Below are positions 46,062 through 55,009 of a DNA stretch of 64,000 bases, piece after piece. Within the stretch, counting starts at the first letter, position 1; each line of letters starts with the position of its first letter. Source of the stretch: Rummeliibacillus stabekisii (GTDB lineage Bacteria; Bacillota; Bacilli; Bacillales_A; Planococcaceae). Made by a program: the position numbers and the translations under genes. The notes below the pieces were generated by a model. The model was not told where the DNA came from. It worked only from the letters and a program-made list of their open reading frames with translations, and did no database searches. The stretch lies in assembly GCF_007988965.1 (NCBI RefSeq), contig NZ_BJVD01000001.1:248001-312000 (forward strand). The letters are read 5' to 3'.

Positions 46062-47222
46062 TTGGAATTACTACTTCAATTAGTGATTATTATACTCGCA
46101 ACAAAAATAGCGGGAGCCATTGCTGTTCGATTTGGACAGCCAAGTGTGCTCGGGGAAATAATTGTGGGGATTATTATCGGACCAGCAGTTTTAGGATTGA
46201 TTGGCAATATCGATGATAATGAATTATTACATACCTTTAGTGAACTTGGTGTTATATTTTTAATGTTCTTCGCTGGCGTTGAAACAAATATTAAAGATTT
46301 AACCTCTAATACAAAGTCAGCATTGACTGTAGCGGTTTTCGGTGTTGTGCTACCTCTAGTAGGAGGTTATTTAATCGGTGAGAGCTTTGGCATGGATCCT
46401 ACACATTCATTATTTTTAGGTATTGTGTTGACAGCTACTTCGGTTAGTATCTCCGTACAGACTTTCCGTGAGCTCAATCAATTAAAAACACGAGAAAGTG
46501 CTACAGTGTTAGGCGCAGCCATTGCTGATGATATACTTGGCCTGATTTTACTGGCAATCGTTATCAGTATTACTGTCGGGGGAGATGTATCCATCCCAAC
46601 AGTGTTATTGAAGCAAGTAATTTTCTTTGCGGTCATTATTCTTGCGAATTGGAAAGTTGTGCCCGTCATTTCTAAAATTGTAGCAAAATTTAAATCTACA
46701 GATATTTCGCTAGTTTTTGCAGTTGTACTTTGTTTTGCTTATTCATATTTCGCCGATTTCATGGGTATTAGTAATATTATCGGTGCATTCTTTGCAGGTC
46801 TTTCTCTAGCAGCAGACAAATCTCGTATAGAATTTGAAGAAAAGCTTTTACCATCAGTAGGTGTTTTATTTATTCCTGTATTCTTTGCAAGTATCGGACT
46901 TTCTGTTTCCTTTAAAGGAATTGGTGAGCATATAGGGTTGATTGTTATTCTATGTGTTGTTGCTGTTCTAACGAAAATTGTGGGCGCAGGTATCGGTGCA
47001 CGAATTACTGGATTTAATACAATATCAGCGATTTTAATTGGTATTGCCATGGTTTCTCGAGGGGAAGTCGCATTAATAACATCCAGACTTGGATTTCAAA
47101 AAGGGCTATTTTCTGAAGAGTACTATACTCCTATGATTATCGCAGTTGTATTTACAACTGTTGTCACACCACCTTTATTAAAATGGATTATTTCCATTAA
47201 AGAAAAAAGAACTTCAATTTAA
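46062..47222 (+). CDS. CPA2-family Na+/H+ antiporter
   Basis: A 386-residue monovalent cation:proton antiporter with about 12-13 membrane helices. The paired aspartates Asp156-Asp157 in GAAIADDILGL are at the same positions as the ion-binding pair of NapA, which suggests electrogenic Na+/H+ exchange. Other landmarks are GQPSVLGEIIVGIIIGP and FFASIGLSV. There is no C-terminal TrkA-N domain, so it is not a full Kef channel. TTG start with an AGGGGG site. Confidence 0.9.
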   Translation: MELLLQLVIIILATKIAGAIAVRFGQPSVLGEIIVGIIIGPAVLGLIGNIDDNELLHTFSELGVIFLMFFAGVETNIKDLTSNTKSALTVAVFGVVLPLVGGYLIGESFGMDPTHSLFLGIVLTATSVSISVQTFRELNQLKTRESATVLGAAIADDILGLILLAIVISITVGGDVSIPTVLLKQVIFFAVIILANWKVVPVISKIVAKFKSTDISLVFAVVLCFAYSYFADFMGISNIIGAFFAGLSLAADKSRIEFEEKLLPSVGVLFIPVFFASIGLSVSFKGIGEHIGLIVILCVVAVLTKIVGAGIGARITGFNTISAILIGIAMVSRGEVALITSRLGFQKGLFSEEYYTPMIIAVVFTTVVTPPLLKWIISIKEKRTSI

Positions 47223-47241
47223 AACCATTCTAAAAATGCTA

Positions 47242-47271
47242 AAACCCAAGAATAGCTATATTCTTGGGTTT
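47242..47271. terminator. Bidirectional terminator
   Basis: AAACCCAAGAATA pairs with TATTCTTGGGTTT across a five-base loop. Lies between the antiporter gene and the small gene on the other strand. Confidence 0.82.
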
Positions 47272-47319
47272 CTATCATTCTTAAGCTGAAAATACTAGGT
47301 AAAGAAGCGTATAAGATGT

Positions 47320-47505
47320 TTAAAATTGAATATCTGATGCGTGTTCTTTTAAATAAAATTCCACTAATCTTTTAAGATCTTTATGTTTGATCTTTACATA
47401 CTCTTCCCCATCAATTTCTTCAATGGGTAGTTCTGAGATCGCCTCTTCCATCGTTTTGCAGAAATATGCTGTGCCGTCTACCATAAATGTCCATTTCTCT
47501 TGCAA
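47320..47505 (-). CDS. Small protein of unknown function
   Basis: About 61 residues from TTG 47505 (GGAG eight bases upstream; the frame is open to 47565). Product: QEKWTFMVDGTAYFCKTMEEA, an acidic middle and a KIKHKDLKRLVEFYLKEHA helix. No family recognised. It follows the gene at 47570 by about 64 bases in the same direction and may be its partner. Confidence 0.55.
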   Translation of the reverse strand: MQEKWTFMVDGTAYFCKTMEEAISELPIEEIDGEEYVKIKHKDLKRLVEFYLKEHASDIQF

Positions 47506-47569
47506 AAGACCCACTCCTTCTATGCTCCTGAAGCTTATTATATAATCTCTATAAAGCCAGGTCAAAAAT

Positions 47570-48034
47570 TTATTGGAGCTCTAATAGTCTTATTTGATCA
47601 AAGTTGATAAAGCAACTCGCCAATAGCTGGTATTGGTCAATCAAAACAATTCTTGGATTCTCTCTTTTGATCGTATGTAAGTAGTTTTTGGTCGCAAGAG
47701 TTAGCCCTTCAAAAAACAAATTATAACGGCACAAATGTTTTTCTATCTCTTCATCTCCACTATATTTTACTATATAAATTGTATGATCCGTTTGTGAAAT
47801 ACGATAAGAAATAGTAGTACCAATAGATTCGACCTTCTGTGTTTCTTTTGTTTTCACAAGATTGATTAATGCTTCGCCTAGTTTGAGTAGAAAAGTGCCA
47901 TGTACTGCTGATTCAAATACTGCATCTGTTGTATTCTCCTCGTTAAAATAAATGATGATATTTTCATAGAAGAAATCTGCATAATACGGTGTTTTTAAAA
48001 GCTCGAGATTACCGGGTACAAATTGAATTTCCAC
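47570..48034 (-). CDS. Protein of unknown function
   Basis: A 154-residue soluble protein with GTG start, alternating beta-like stretches (IIIYFNEEN, TISYRIS, TIYIVKYSG) and acidic turns. No family, catalytic motif or signal peptide recognised. A good promoter (TTGAGT-16-TATAAT) lies upstream, so it probably starts its own transcript together with the small gene at 47320. Confidence 0.6.
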   Translation of the reverse strand: MEIQFVPGNLELLKTPYYADFFYENIIIYFNEENTTDAVFESAVHGTFLLKLGEALINLVKTKETQKVESIGTTISYRISQTDHTIYIVKYSGDEEIEKHLCRYNLFFEGLTLATKNYLHTIKRENPRIVLIDQYQLLASCFINFDQIRLLELQ

Positions 48035-48057
48035 TAATTATCAACTCCATATTTTCT

Positions 48058-48085
48058 ATTATATGCATAATTTTTCTCCACTCAA
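48058..48085 (-). promoter_or_regulatory. Sigma-A promoter for the 47570-48034 gene
   Basis: Minus-strand TTGAGT (48085-48080) and TATAAT (48063-48058) with a 16-base spacer. Confidence 0.6.
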
Positions 48086-48110
48086 TACCATTTTATCTTA
48101 ATTCAATAAG

Positions 48111-48143
48111 AAAAGCCGCCTGAATGTTTCATTCAAGCGACTT
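48111..48143 (-). terminator. Terminator of the aldehyde dehydrogenase gene
   Basis: A hairpin pairing GCCGCCTGAATG with CATTCAAGCGACTT (two mismatches), with T-rich sequence after it on the minus strand. Confidence 0.7.
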
Positions 48144-48148
48144 CTTTT

Positions 48149-49606
48149 TTAAAATGGATATTCTCGCGGTTTTGTTTGAACAGAAATCCATTTTTGATAC
48201 GTAAATTCTTCCACAACACTTGGATTACCGAATCGACCTACACCACTGTCACGCATACCTCCAAATGGTACTGTTGGTTCGTCGTTGACAGGTTGATCAT
48301 TGACATGAGTCATACCAAATTCCAAATATAATGCATAATCTGTTGCTTTTTCTATATTACCGCTGAATATAGAAGAGCTTAGCCCATATCGTGTGTCATT
48401 TGCCATCTCAATAGCCTCTTCATCGCTATCAGCTTTGATAATCGGAGCAATTGGAGCAAATAATTCTGTTTGTGCGAGTTCACTGTCATTTTTAACATGT
48501 CCGAAAATAGTTGGTGTTAACACGTTCCCTATTCTTTCACCTTTTAGCAATACTTCAGTACCTGCATCAATCGCCTTTTGGATATTATCAACACCTTTTT
48601 TTACTTGACCTTCGTTAATTAACGGTCCAATGATTGTTTTAGGATCCCTCGGATCTCCATAAGGAATATTTTTAACTCTTTCAACGAATTTTTCTACAAA
48701 CTCATCATACAAATCTTTGTGAACAATAATGCGGTTGGTAATCATACAAATCTGGCCCGAATGTAGGAACTTCCCAAATGCTGCCGCTTTTACTGCTTGG
48801 TCAATATCTGCGTCCTTTAATACTACAAATGGTCCGTTTCCTCCTAGTTCTAGAGCAACACCTTTCAAAAGGCCACCTGCAATAGAGCCAATCCGTTTGC
48901 CGACTTCTGTAGAACCAGTAAAACTAATTAGTGCTACATTTTTGTTTTCGATCATTGTATCGCCAATCGTAGAGGATTTCGTCAAAATTGATTGGAAAAC
49001 ACCAGCTGGCATTCCCGCTGCTTCGAATGCCTTAGCAATCAATGAACCTGAGCAAAGCCCCACTTGCAAGTCTGCTTTATGAACGACCGCATTACCAAGC
49101 GCAAGTGCTGGAGCAATCGTACGCATTGATAAATACATTGGAAAGTTAAAAGGAGCAATGGATGAAATGACGCCAAGCGGTAAACGATAGGAATAATTGA
49201 CCTTATTCTCAATAATAGAAGGCGTTTCAGTAACTTGTCCTAATTTATCAACCATTTTTAATGACTCTTCCATTACGGCGACCGTATTATTATATTCAAT
49301 ATTACTCTTCAAAACACTGCTTCCTGACTCAATAACTAAAAGATCGATTATGTCATCCTTATTATCTTTGTAATATTGGATTGCTTTTTCCATGACATCA
49401 CGACGCTTTTGTGAATCTTTTGCCCACTCTTTTTGCGCTTTTTTAGCATTGTCAAAGGCTTCTTCAACCTGGTTTTTTGATGCCAGTTTGACGGTGGTTA
49501 ATACATCATTGTTGTATGGATTCTCTATATCGAAAGTGTTATTTTCTTCCCCTTCTTCCCATTGACCATTTAAAAAGCTCTTATTAAGTTCAGTATATTT
49601 ATTCAT
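48149..49606 (-). CDS. Aldehyde dehydrogenase
   Basis: NAD(P)-dependent aldehyde dehydrogenase of 485 residues. Visible landmarks are SIAPFNFPM, FTGSTEVGKRIG, the general base in ALELGGNGP (near Glu255) and the catalytic cysteine in SGQICMITNR (near 288), plus the C-terminal PFGGMRDSGVGR. Pattern and length are close to B. subtilis YfmT, a vanillin/benzaldehyde dehydrogenase, so an aromatic aldehyde is a reasonable guess. A palindrome in the divergent promoter region may be its operator. Confidence 0.9.
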   Translation of the reverse strand: MNKYTELNKSFLNGQWEEGEENNTFDIENPYNNDVLTTVKLASKNQVEEAFDNAKKAQKEWAKDSQKRRDVMEKAIQYYKDNKDDIIDLLVIESGSSVLKSNIEYNNTVAVMEESLKMVDKLGQVTETPSIIENKVNYSYRLPLGVISSIAPFNFPMYLSMRTIAPALALGNAVVHKADLQVGLCSGSLIAKAFEAAGMPAGVFQSILTKSSTIGDTMIENKNVALISFTGSTEVGKRIGSIAGGLLKGVALELGGNGPFVVLKDADIDQAVKAAAFGKFLHSGQICMITNRIIVHKDLYDEFVEKFVERVKNIPYGDPRDPKTIIGPLINEGQVKKGVDNIQKAIDAGTEVLLKGERIGNVLTPTIFGHVKNDSELAQTELFAPIAPIIKADSDEEAIEMANDTRYGLSSSIFSGNIEKATDYALYLEFGMTHVNDQPVNDEPTVPFGGMRDSGVGRFGNPSVVEEFTYQKWISVQTKPREYPF

Positions 49607-49641
49607 AGTTGTATAACTCCTTTTTTATAGTCTCCGCATCG

Positions 49642-49680
49642 ATTGTAGTATGTGATATATAAAAGATGTAATACTACAAT
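49642..49680. promoter_or_regulatory. Inverted repeat in a divergent promoter region
   Basis: ATTGTAGTAT (49642-49651) and ATACTACAAT (49671-49680) are exact inverted repeats 19 bases apart. They overlap a possible aldehyde dehydrogenase promoter (minus-strand TTGTAT...TATATA). Probably an operator for an unknown regulator. Confidence 0.5.
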
Positions 49681-49756
49681 ACAACTAGACGAGTAGCTTT
49701 TCTTGCTTAACTGTGCTAGTATAAACTTCTATTAATGTAAGAGGACGTGAATTATT

Positions 49757-50128
49757 TTGATTAAAATTGAAATGCCAAAACCTGATGTAGTGATTCGCCA
49801 GCGTGAACAAAATCCAAAAGAAGGAGAAGCAATCATCCCTTCAGTCTTTGGATTTATAGACTTCCATAAGGTTCCTCGTGATAAAGGTGGATTATTGCTA
49901 TTCTTTAACGATGCCAACGAGCTATTATTTGTAGGTAAAGCACGCAAAATGCGCCCACGATTAAAAAAGCACTTTGAAGATAATGTATCTCCACTAAAAG
50001 ATCACCGTGATGAAGTGCACAAAATTGAAGCATTCATCATTGATGATCCAATGGAAAGAGAAATCTACGAAACATATGCAATTAATAAGCTTCGCGCGAA
50101 GTACAACACGGATAAAGTGTTCTATTAA
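49757..50128 (+). CDS. Stand-alone UvrC-N/GIY-YIG-like protein
   Basis: A 123-residue protein consisting of one GIY-YIG-like domain similar to the N-terminus of UvrC: LLFFNDANELLFVGKARKMRPRLKKHF, then EIYETYAINKLRAKYN with the conserved glutamate and asparagine. The GIY and YIG strands are degenerate (GLLLF and LFVG). Similar short proteins in Bacillus are annotated as nucleotide excision repair endonucleases. TTG start. Catalytic activity is uncertain. Confidence 0.72.
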   Translation: MIKIEMPKPDVVIRQREQNPKEGEAIIPSVFGFIDFHKVPRDKGGLLLFFNDANELLFVGKARKMRPRLKKHFEDNVSPLKDHRDEVHKIEAFIIDDPMEREIYETYAINKLRAKYNTDKVFY

Positions 50129-50181
50129 TCATTTGCCTAATAAAAGAAAATATAAACATTTGAAAATCATTTGAAACATAT

Positions 50182-50217
50182 ACACCTCCTAGTACGTAAT
50201 ACGTTAAAAGGAGGTGT
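50182..50217 (+). promoter_or_regulatory. Hairpin that pairs the ribosome binding site of the next gene
   Basis: ACACCTCCT (50182-50190) is the exact complement of AGGAGGTGT (50209-50217). The second arm contains the ribosome binding site of the gene starting at GTG 50222. The hairpin is followed by five Ts, so it can also act as a terminator for the upstream gene. An inner ACGT/ACGT repeat is present in the loop. Confidence 0.7.
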
Positions 50218-50221
50218 TTTT

Positions 50222-50464
50222 GTGAGAAAATGGATAGTTTTTCTTTTTGCCTTTATCGTTCTATACTTTGTCTACCACTTTACATCTGGTATCCTTCTTA
50301 CTGCCTGGTATACGCCTAATTTAACGGAGGCATGGCAAGCAAGCGAATCTTTGCCAAGCAATGTTGTATTTTCTGGTCCAGTATTCTTCCCTACTTTCTT
50401 GCTTGCGGCGATTGCTGCTGCAGGAGCATTTTTTATAGCAGCAAAAGTAAAAAGGAGCGCATAA
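50222..50464 (+). CDS. Small membrane protein of unknown function
   Basis: An 80-residue protein with two membrane helices (about 4-26 and 54-74), joined by an extracytoplasmic loop WYTPNLTEAWQASESLPSN, and a basic C-terminus KVKRSA. No family recognised. The GTG start has AGGAGGTG seven bases upstream, but that site is paired in a hairpin. A terminator overlaps the stop codon. Confidence 0.65.
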   Translation: MRKWIVFLFAFIVLYFVYHFTSGILLTAWYTPNLTEAWQASESLPSNVVFSGPVFFPTFLLAAIAAAGAFFIAAKVKRSA

Positions 50465-50480
50465 AATGCAGCTCCTTTTT
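50450..50480. terminator. Bidirectional terminator
   Basis: AAAAGGAGC pairs with GCTCCTTTTT, with an inner GCAT/ATGC stem. It lies at the junction of the convergent small membrane gene and the dynamin-like gene. Confidence 0.85.
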
Positions 50481-52338
50481 AATCTGTATTCAATTCTAAA
50501 AAAGGTGGTGGCGGTTCTAAAGGCATTCGTATATCCCCATCTTTTAAGGTCAAAGCATAATAAGGATTTTTTACGACAACAAGAGACTGTACTTGGCTTG
50601 GTTCTTTTAGTTTCAAGTTTTCATACTCTTGTATAAAAATTGAATAGTCTAAGCGTACGCTTTCAATTGCTTTTATATCCTCCACTACTCTATCTCTTTC
50701 TTCTATTGTCAACCATATTGAGTTATTTAATAACTCTTCTTTAGCCAACATGATAACCCATTGCTTTGCTTCTACAATATCATCAAAAGTACTTAATTTT
50801 TTAATAGCTTGCTGTATCTTTGTATGAGCTGCAAGTCTTTCATATTCTACAGCTGAAATACTTTTAAGTATCTCTTCTAATTTATTTCGGACCGTTTGGT
50901 TGAGCTGAATTAATATTTCGGGAACCAATTCTATCAAAAGCTCTTCTTGACGTAGCACGGACTTGTACTTTTGTTCAAGTAGTTGTTGAGTTTCGTTCAG
51001 TTCTTTCGCTTGATTTATAAAATAAAGGTCTTCTTCCCGTTTGCCGAATAAAAAAGATAAAATAGATCGTCCATTTATCCTTTTGTATTTTTGATCTAGC
51101 ATATCAAATTGAACAGTATACTGATATCGCATTTTTCGGTAATCTCTTACTTCTTCAAGATAATGTTCTGCCAATTCCTTAAATTTTCCGAAAATACTGT
51201 CTTCCTTAAATAAATCCTGTTGTTTTAATGCTTGCACGAGCTGATAAAGTGTATGAATCTCTTTAAATAAGCAACTTAATTTTTCATATTCTGATATCAT
51301 CTCAGCGACAAATTGATTTTCTTCATACTGAGTATCTTTTAATTCATCAAATTCTTCTATAAAACTTGTTAATGTTTTCAATGATGAGTTATAGGGTTCT
51401 CTTTCTTCTATAATTTCTAATTCAGCTCGAAATCTTTTAACCCAATGAGCCAAACGTTGAATAATAAAAGGTATTCGTTTTGAACGATCGCTCGCTGATT
51501 GCTCTATTTCTTTATATATCATGTCAATATTGCTTTGCTGCCACTGTTCTTTGTCATTATGAGCGAGTGCTTGATTTGCTTGTAATGCAGATACTGAGAC
51601 CCTTTTTCTTATATAGTGTTCAATCTGTTGGTCTTCTAAAACCGAACCAGTTGAGCTCATAAAGTTAGAAATAAATAACGGCTTTATATGGTTTGAGCTC
51701 TTCTTCATTAAGTTTAACTCCACTTTCTGGATCTCACGATTAGCGTTTACAATCCAGAAAATATCCTCTGCCCGCTGTAAAAAGCTCTCTTTTATATAGG
51801 CAGTTCTATTCCCTTTAAACTGTACTAGCGTAGCATCCATAATGGTCACAGTCTTTAAGAGCGGATTTTGAATAAATATTTCAATAAAATCCAACCCTTC
51901 ACGCAATATATTGGCACCTGAGGTATCAATAGAAGTAAATAGCCCTACATGTTCAATGCCAAAAGAAGCTACTTGTCCATCATAAAAGTGAGCACGTACC
52001 TCTTCCTTTTCGGCATATCGAAAAATAGAACTCACTGCTAAATGCGCCTCTTTCAAATGACTTAAAATAGGTCTTTTTAATAAAGTGTTCAAGAGAGTAG
52101 TTTTGCCCGTTCCTCTCATGCCAACAAATAGAACTGTCGGATTTTGTACCGCATCATCAATAATATACCCTAATGCTTTTGCTGTATCTTTTATGTATGT
52201 ATTCTGAGTGAGTAATAGGTGGATTTTTTTTATCTTGCCTATGAATTGGTGGATATCATCAAGGGGTTTTTGAGAAACTCCATGAGTAGGCAAATTTACT
52301 TTTAATTTACTCACATTTTGTAGGTCTTTATCCACCAT
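50479..52338 (-). CDS. Dynamin-like P-loop protein
   Basis: A 619-residue protein with a P-loop GMRGTGKTT at 73-81 and the downstream IFWIVNANREIQKVE segment that resembles the VLNADQPLT region of bacterial dynamin-like GTPases. The usual DxPG (G3) is replaced by IMDAT and there is no clear N/TKxD (G4). About 300-560 is helical and coiled-coil like; no membrane helix is present. The two-headed DynA of Bacillus is twice as long. It may remodel membranes or act as a nucleotide switch, but neither is shown. Confidence 0.65.
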   Translation of the reverse strand: MVDKDLQNVSKLKVNLPTHGVSQKPLDDIHQFIGKIKKIHLLLTQNTYIKDTAKALGYIIDDAVQNPTVLFVGMRGTGKTTLLNTLLKRPILSHLKEAHLAVSSIFRYAEKEEVRAHFYDGQVASFGIEHVGLFTSIDTSGANILREGLDFIEIFIQNPLLKTVTIMDATLVQFKGNRTAYIKESFLQRAEDIFWIVNANREIQKVELNLMKKSSNHIKPLFISNFMSSTGSVLEDQQIEHYIRKRVSVSALQANQALAHNDKEQWQQSNIDMIYKEIEQSASDRSKRIPFIIQRLAHWVKRFRAELEIIEEREPYNSSLKTLTSFIEEFDELKDTQYEENQFVAEMISEYEKLSCLFKEIHTLYQLVQALKQQDLFKEDSIFGKFKELAEHYLEEVRDYRKMRYQYTVQFDMLDQKYKRINGRSILSFLFGKREEDLYFINQAKELNETQQLLEQKYKSVLRQEELLIELVPEILIQLNQTVRNKLEEILKSISAVEYERLAAHTKIQQAIKKLSTFDDIVEAKQWVIMLAKEELLNNSIWLTIEERDRVVEDIKAIESVRLDYSIFIQEYENLKLKEPSQVQSLVVVKNPYYALTLKDGDIRMPLEPPPPFLELNTD

Positions 52339-52529
52339 TTTTCACCCCCTCGCTCTTTTTCTACATTATATAGTATACATGATATATCAGTAAATTCGAC
52401 ATTATTTTTCGAAATTTGTTTCTAAATATGTTAATTAAATGATAAACAAACCTATTTTTATGACATCTCATTGCTATAACTTTATACTCATATTAAATCA
52501 ATAAATTTTTACTAGAATGTATTACTATC

Positions 52530-52565
52530 AAAAAAACATCACCGATTTTTTTAATCGGCGATGTT
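52530..52565 (-). terminator. Terminator of the thioredoxin-domain gene
   Basis: AACATCACCGATT and AATCGGCGATGTT form a 13-base-pair stem with one mismatch. Its loop contains the stop codon. A T-run follows on the minus strand. Confidence 0.85.
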
Positions 52566-54524
52566 AGTATGTCCTAATTTTTTGAGAGCTTCCTCTTCAT
52601 TATGGATCGCCAGTTGACATGCATAATCCTCGCATATTTGCATTTCAAATGGTCCTTCATCCTTTATATGCCAAACATCAAACGGTCGATAGAAGGAAAA
52701 AAGAGCATTCTTTATACCTCTAGTTGGATTGTTGATGTGGATTTCACTTGAAGGCGCTTGGTAGGCAAGTAAAGCTTGAAGCAGCCAAAATGTACCTCCA
52801 GGATAACGATTAATATCAGAGGCAAATGTTTGAAGAATCTCATCTCCCAAATTTCGATATTTATCATCTTCCAAGAGCTTTCCTAGTCGAAACATTTGAA
52901 CGGCAAGCGTACTATTCCCTACCGGATAGGCATTATCGATTGCCGTTTTTTCTCTTACAAGCAAAGGGCTTGCAGCATGACTCGTTAGGAAAAATGCTCC
53001 ATGTTCATCATCATGAAAATTCTCAATTGTTTGATCTGCCATATGATGTGCTCGTTTAAGATATTCATTTTTACCAGTAGCAAGATATAATTCATTAAGG
53101 GCCCATAGATAGTTTGCATAATCATCTAAAAATCCAGGTTGAGAAACTTTTTGTTCTCTATAGCTAACATATAGTTCGTTTTCTTTTACTACGTTTTTTT
53201 GTAAAAAAACATCCGCTTCTTGCGCTAATTCAATAAAGGTTTTTTCTTCAAACACTCCACCAGCCTTTGCTAATGCGGCAATCAACAACGTGTTCCATGC
53301 AGTCAATATTTTATCATCTACATGAGGATAGACTCGCTTTTCTCTAGCCTTTAATAATTTTAATCGGCATTCTTCTTGCTTTTCTTTTGATAATTTTCTA
53401 TTCTGTGTATGAATTAAATTTGGTATATTAACCTCTTCGAAATTACCTCCTAGTGTCACATCATAATCCTCTGCGAATGCCTTTCCTATTTCTGGACCAA
53501 GGATGTCTATAACTTCATCATAATCCCATGTATTATATTTACCTTCAACTCCTTCGCTATCCGCATCAATTGCGCTATAAAAACCGCCATCTGGATGTTG
53601 CATTTCACGTTTTATAAATTTAATTGTTTCATAGACAATCTGTTTGTATTTTTCGTCTTTCGTTATTTGATATGCTTCTGTATAGCACTGTATTAGAAGC
53701 GCCTGATCATATAACATTTTTTCAAAGTGTGGTACAAGCCACATCCGGTCCGTTGAATATCTTGCAAAACCAAAGCCGATATGATCATATATCCCGCCTC
53801 GATAAATTGCATTCAATGTTTTAGTGACCATCTCCAAAGCTTCTTTTTCTCCTGTCATATTATAATACCTTAGTAAATATAATAGTTGGCTTGGATTTGG
53901 AAACTTAGGTTCTGTTCCAAAACCGCCGTAGACTTTGTCGTACCCCTGCTTTAATTGGCCATATGCTTTACCAGCAGCATCCTCATGTATTGCAGACTTC
54001 TCAGGTTTAGACAGATCTGAAAGAGCATCCATAATTTGCGCTCCTACTTCATCAACTCTATCTCGTTCTTTATGATATGCCTTTGCGAGATAAGGCAGAA
54101 TTTCCATCATCCCTGGCCTTTTATACATACTGTATTTTGAAAAATAAGTCCCAGCAAAATAAGGTTTCTGATCTGGTGTTAAGAAAACATTAAGCGGCCA
54201 TCCGCCAGAGCCAGTCATCATTTGACAAACATTCATATAGATTGAATCAATATCCGGTCGCTCTTCTCTATCGACTTTTATACAGATAAACCATTTATTC
54301 AATAAAAATGCAACCTCTTCGTCTTCAAATGATTCATGAGCCATGACATGGCACCAATGACAAGTCGAGTAGCCAATGCTAACAAGGACAGGCTTATCTT
54401 CCTCTTTAGCTACGGTAAAAGCCTCTTCTCCCCATGGATACCAGTTAACAGGATTGTATGCATGCTGTAGTAAGTAAGGAGAAGTCTCATTTATCAGTCT
54501 ATTAGCTTTTTTCTCATTTGGCAT
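52551..54524 (-). CDS. Thioredoxin-domain / YyaL family protein
   Basis: A 657-residue member of the YyaL/SPATA20 (DUF255) family. The N-terminal thioredoxin-like part includes [14 protein letters not shown] near 53-66 and the family's [13 protein letters not shown], and the rest is an (alpha/alpha)6 barrel-like domain ending in DEPFEMQ-type strands. CxxC is present as CHWC. The family's reaction is not established; redox chaperone or sugar-related activity has been suggested. Monocistronic. Confidence 0.85.
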   Translation of the reverse strand: MPNEKKANRLINETSPYLLQHAYNPVNWYPWGEEAFTVAKEEDKPVLVSIGYSTCHWCHVMAHESFEDEEVAFLLNKWFICIKVDREERPDIDSIYMNVCQMMTGSGGWPLNVFLTPDQKPYFAGTYFSKYSMYKRPGMMEILPYLAKAYHKERDRVDEVGAQIMDALSDLSKPEKSAIHEDAAGKAYGQLKQGYDKVYGGFGTEPKFPNPSQLLYLLRYYNMTGEKEALEMVTKTLNAIYRGGIYDHIGFGFARYSTDRMWLVPHFEKMLYDQALLIQCYTEAYQITKDEKYKQIVYETIKFIKREMQHPDGGFYSAIDADSEGVEGKYNTWDYDEVIDILGPEIGKAFAEDYDVTLGGNFEEVNIPNLIHTQNRKLSKEKQEECRLKLLKAREKRVYPHVDDKILTAWNTLLIAALAKAGGVFEEKTFIELAQEADVFLQKNVVKENELYVSYREQKVSQPGFLDDYANYLWALNELYLATGKNEYLKRAHHMADQTIENFHDDEHGAFFLTSHAASPLLVREKTAIDNAYPVGNSTLAVQMFRLGKLLEDDKYRNLGDEILQTFASDINRYPGGTFWLLQALLAYQAPSSEIHINNPTRGIKNALFSFYRPFDVWHIKDEGPFEMQICEDYACQLAIHNEEEALKKLGHTNIAD

Positions 54525-55009
54525 TTTTGTTCATCACTTCTTTCATATAAAAAATAGAGAGGCTTTGCCTCCCTTACATAAAGTCTACCCTAATAATCCT
54601 ATCATTATTCGGTGCATATTTGTCTTCAATTCAATACTATCTACTGATTTCTTTAATGAGATATATGAAAATTAATTTCCAGTTTATTTATCAATATTAC
54701 AATCTATTTATATTTATTATTGGAGGTATTATTATATGGACTCAACATCTAATTAACACTTCTCATGGTTCGTTTGAATTTTTCAAGATGGGAACAGGAG
54801 CTCCTTTATGTATTACTCATCAATATATAGAGTTTAATAACGCCTATGCCCTTTTTACCCTGCTAGTTTTAAGTGAGAGTACAGGCTGAATTCTACATCC
54901 TAGTAAAAAGTGAACTGTATTTAAATAGTCAATGATTAGTAAGATTATCTATATCATTATCAGAAAGCCTTATCAAACTATTCAATCCCTTAACGTAGAT
55001 TTTCCTTTT
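54525..55009. other. AT-rich region, no gene supported
   Basis: About 485 bases at the left edge of the accessory block. A plus-strand frame of 89 codons (54620-54889) is open, but it has a weak start, no ribosome binding site at its first codon, and no recognisable family. It is left uncalled. Confidence 0.4.

Noticed and set aside
45950..46216. 88-codon frame overlapping the start of the antiporter gene
   Set aside because: It is a shifted reading of the antiporter coding sequence with cysteine-rich nonsense composition.
54620..54889. 89-codon plus-strand open frame
   Set aside because: No ribosome binding site at its start, no recognisable family, in a decayed AT-rich region. The GGAGG inside it serves only a 6-codon frame.
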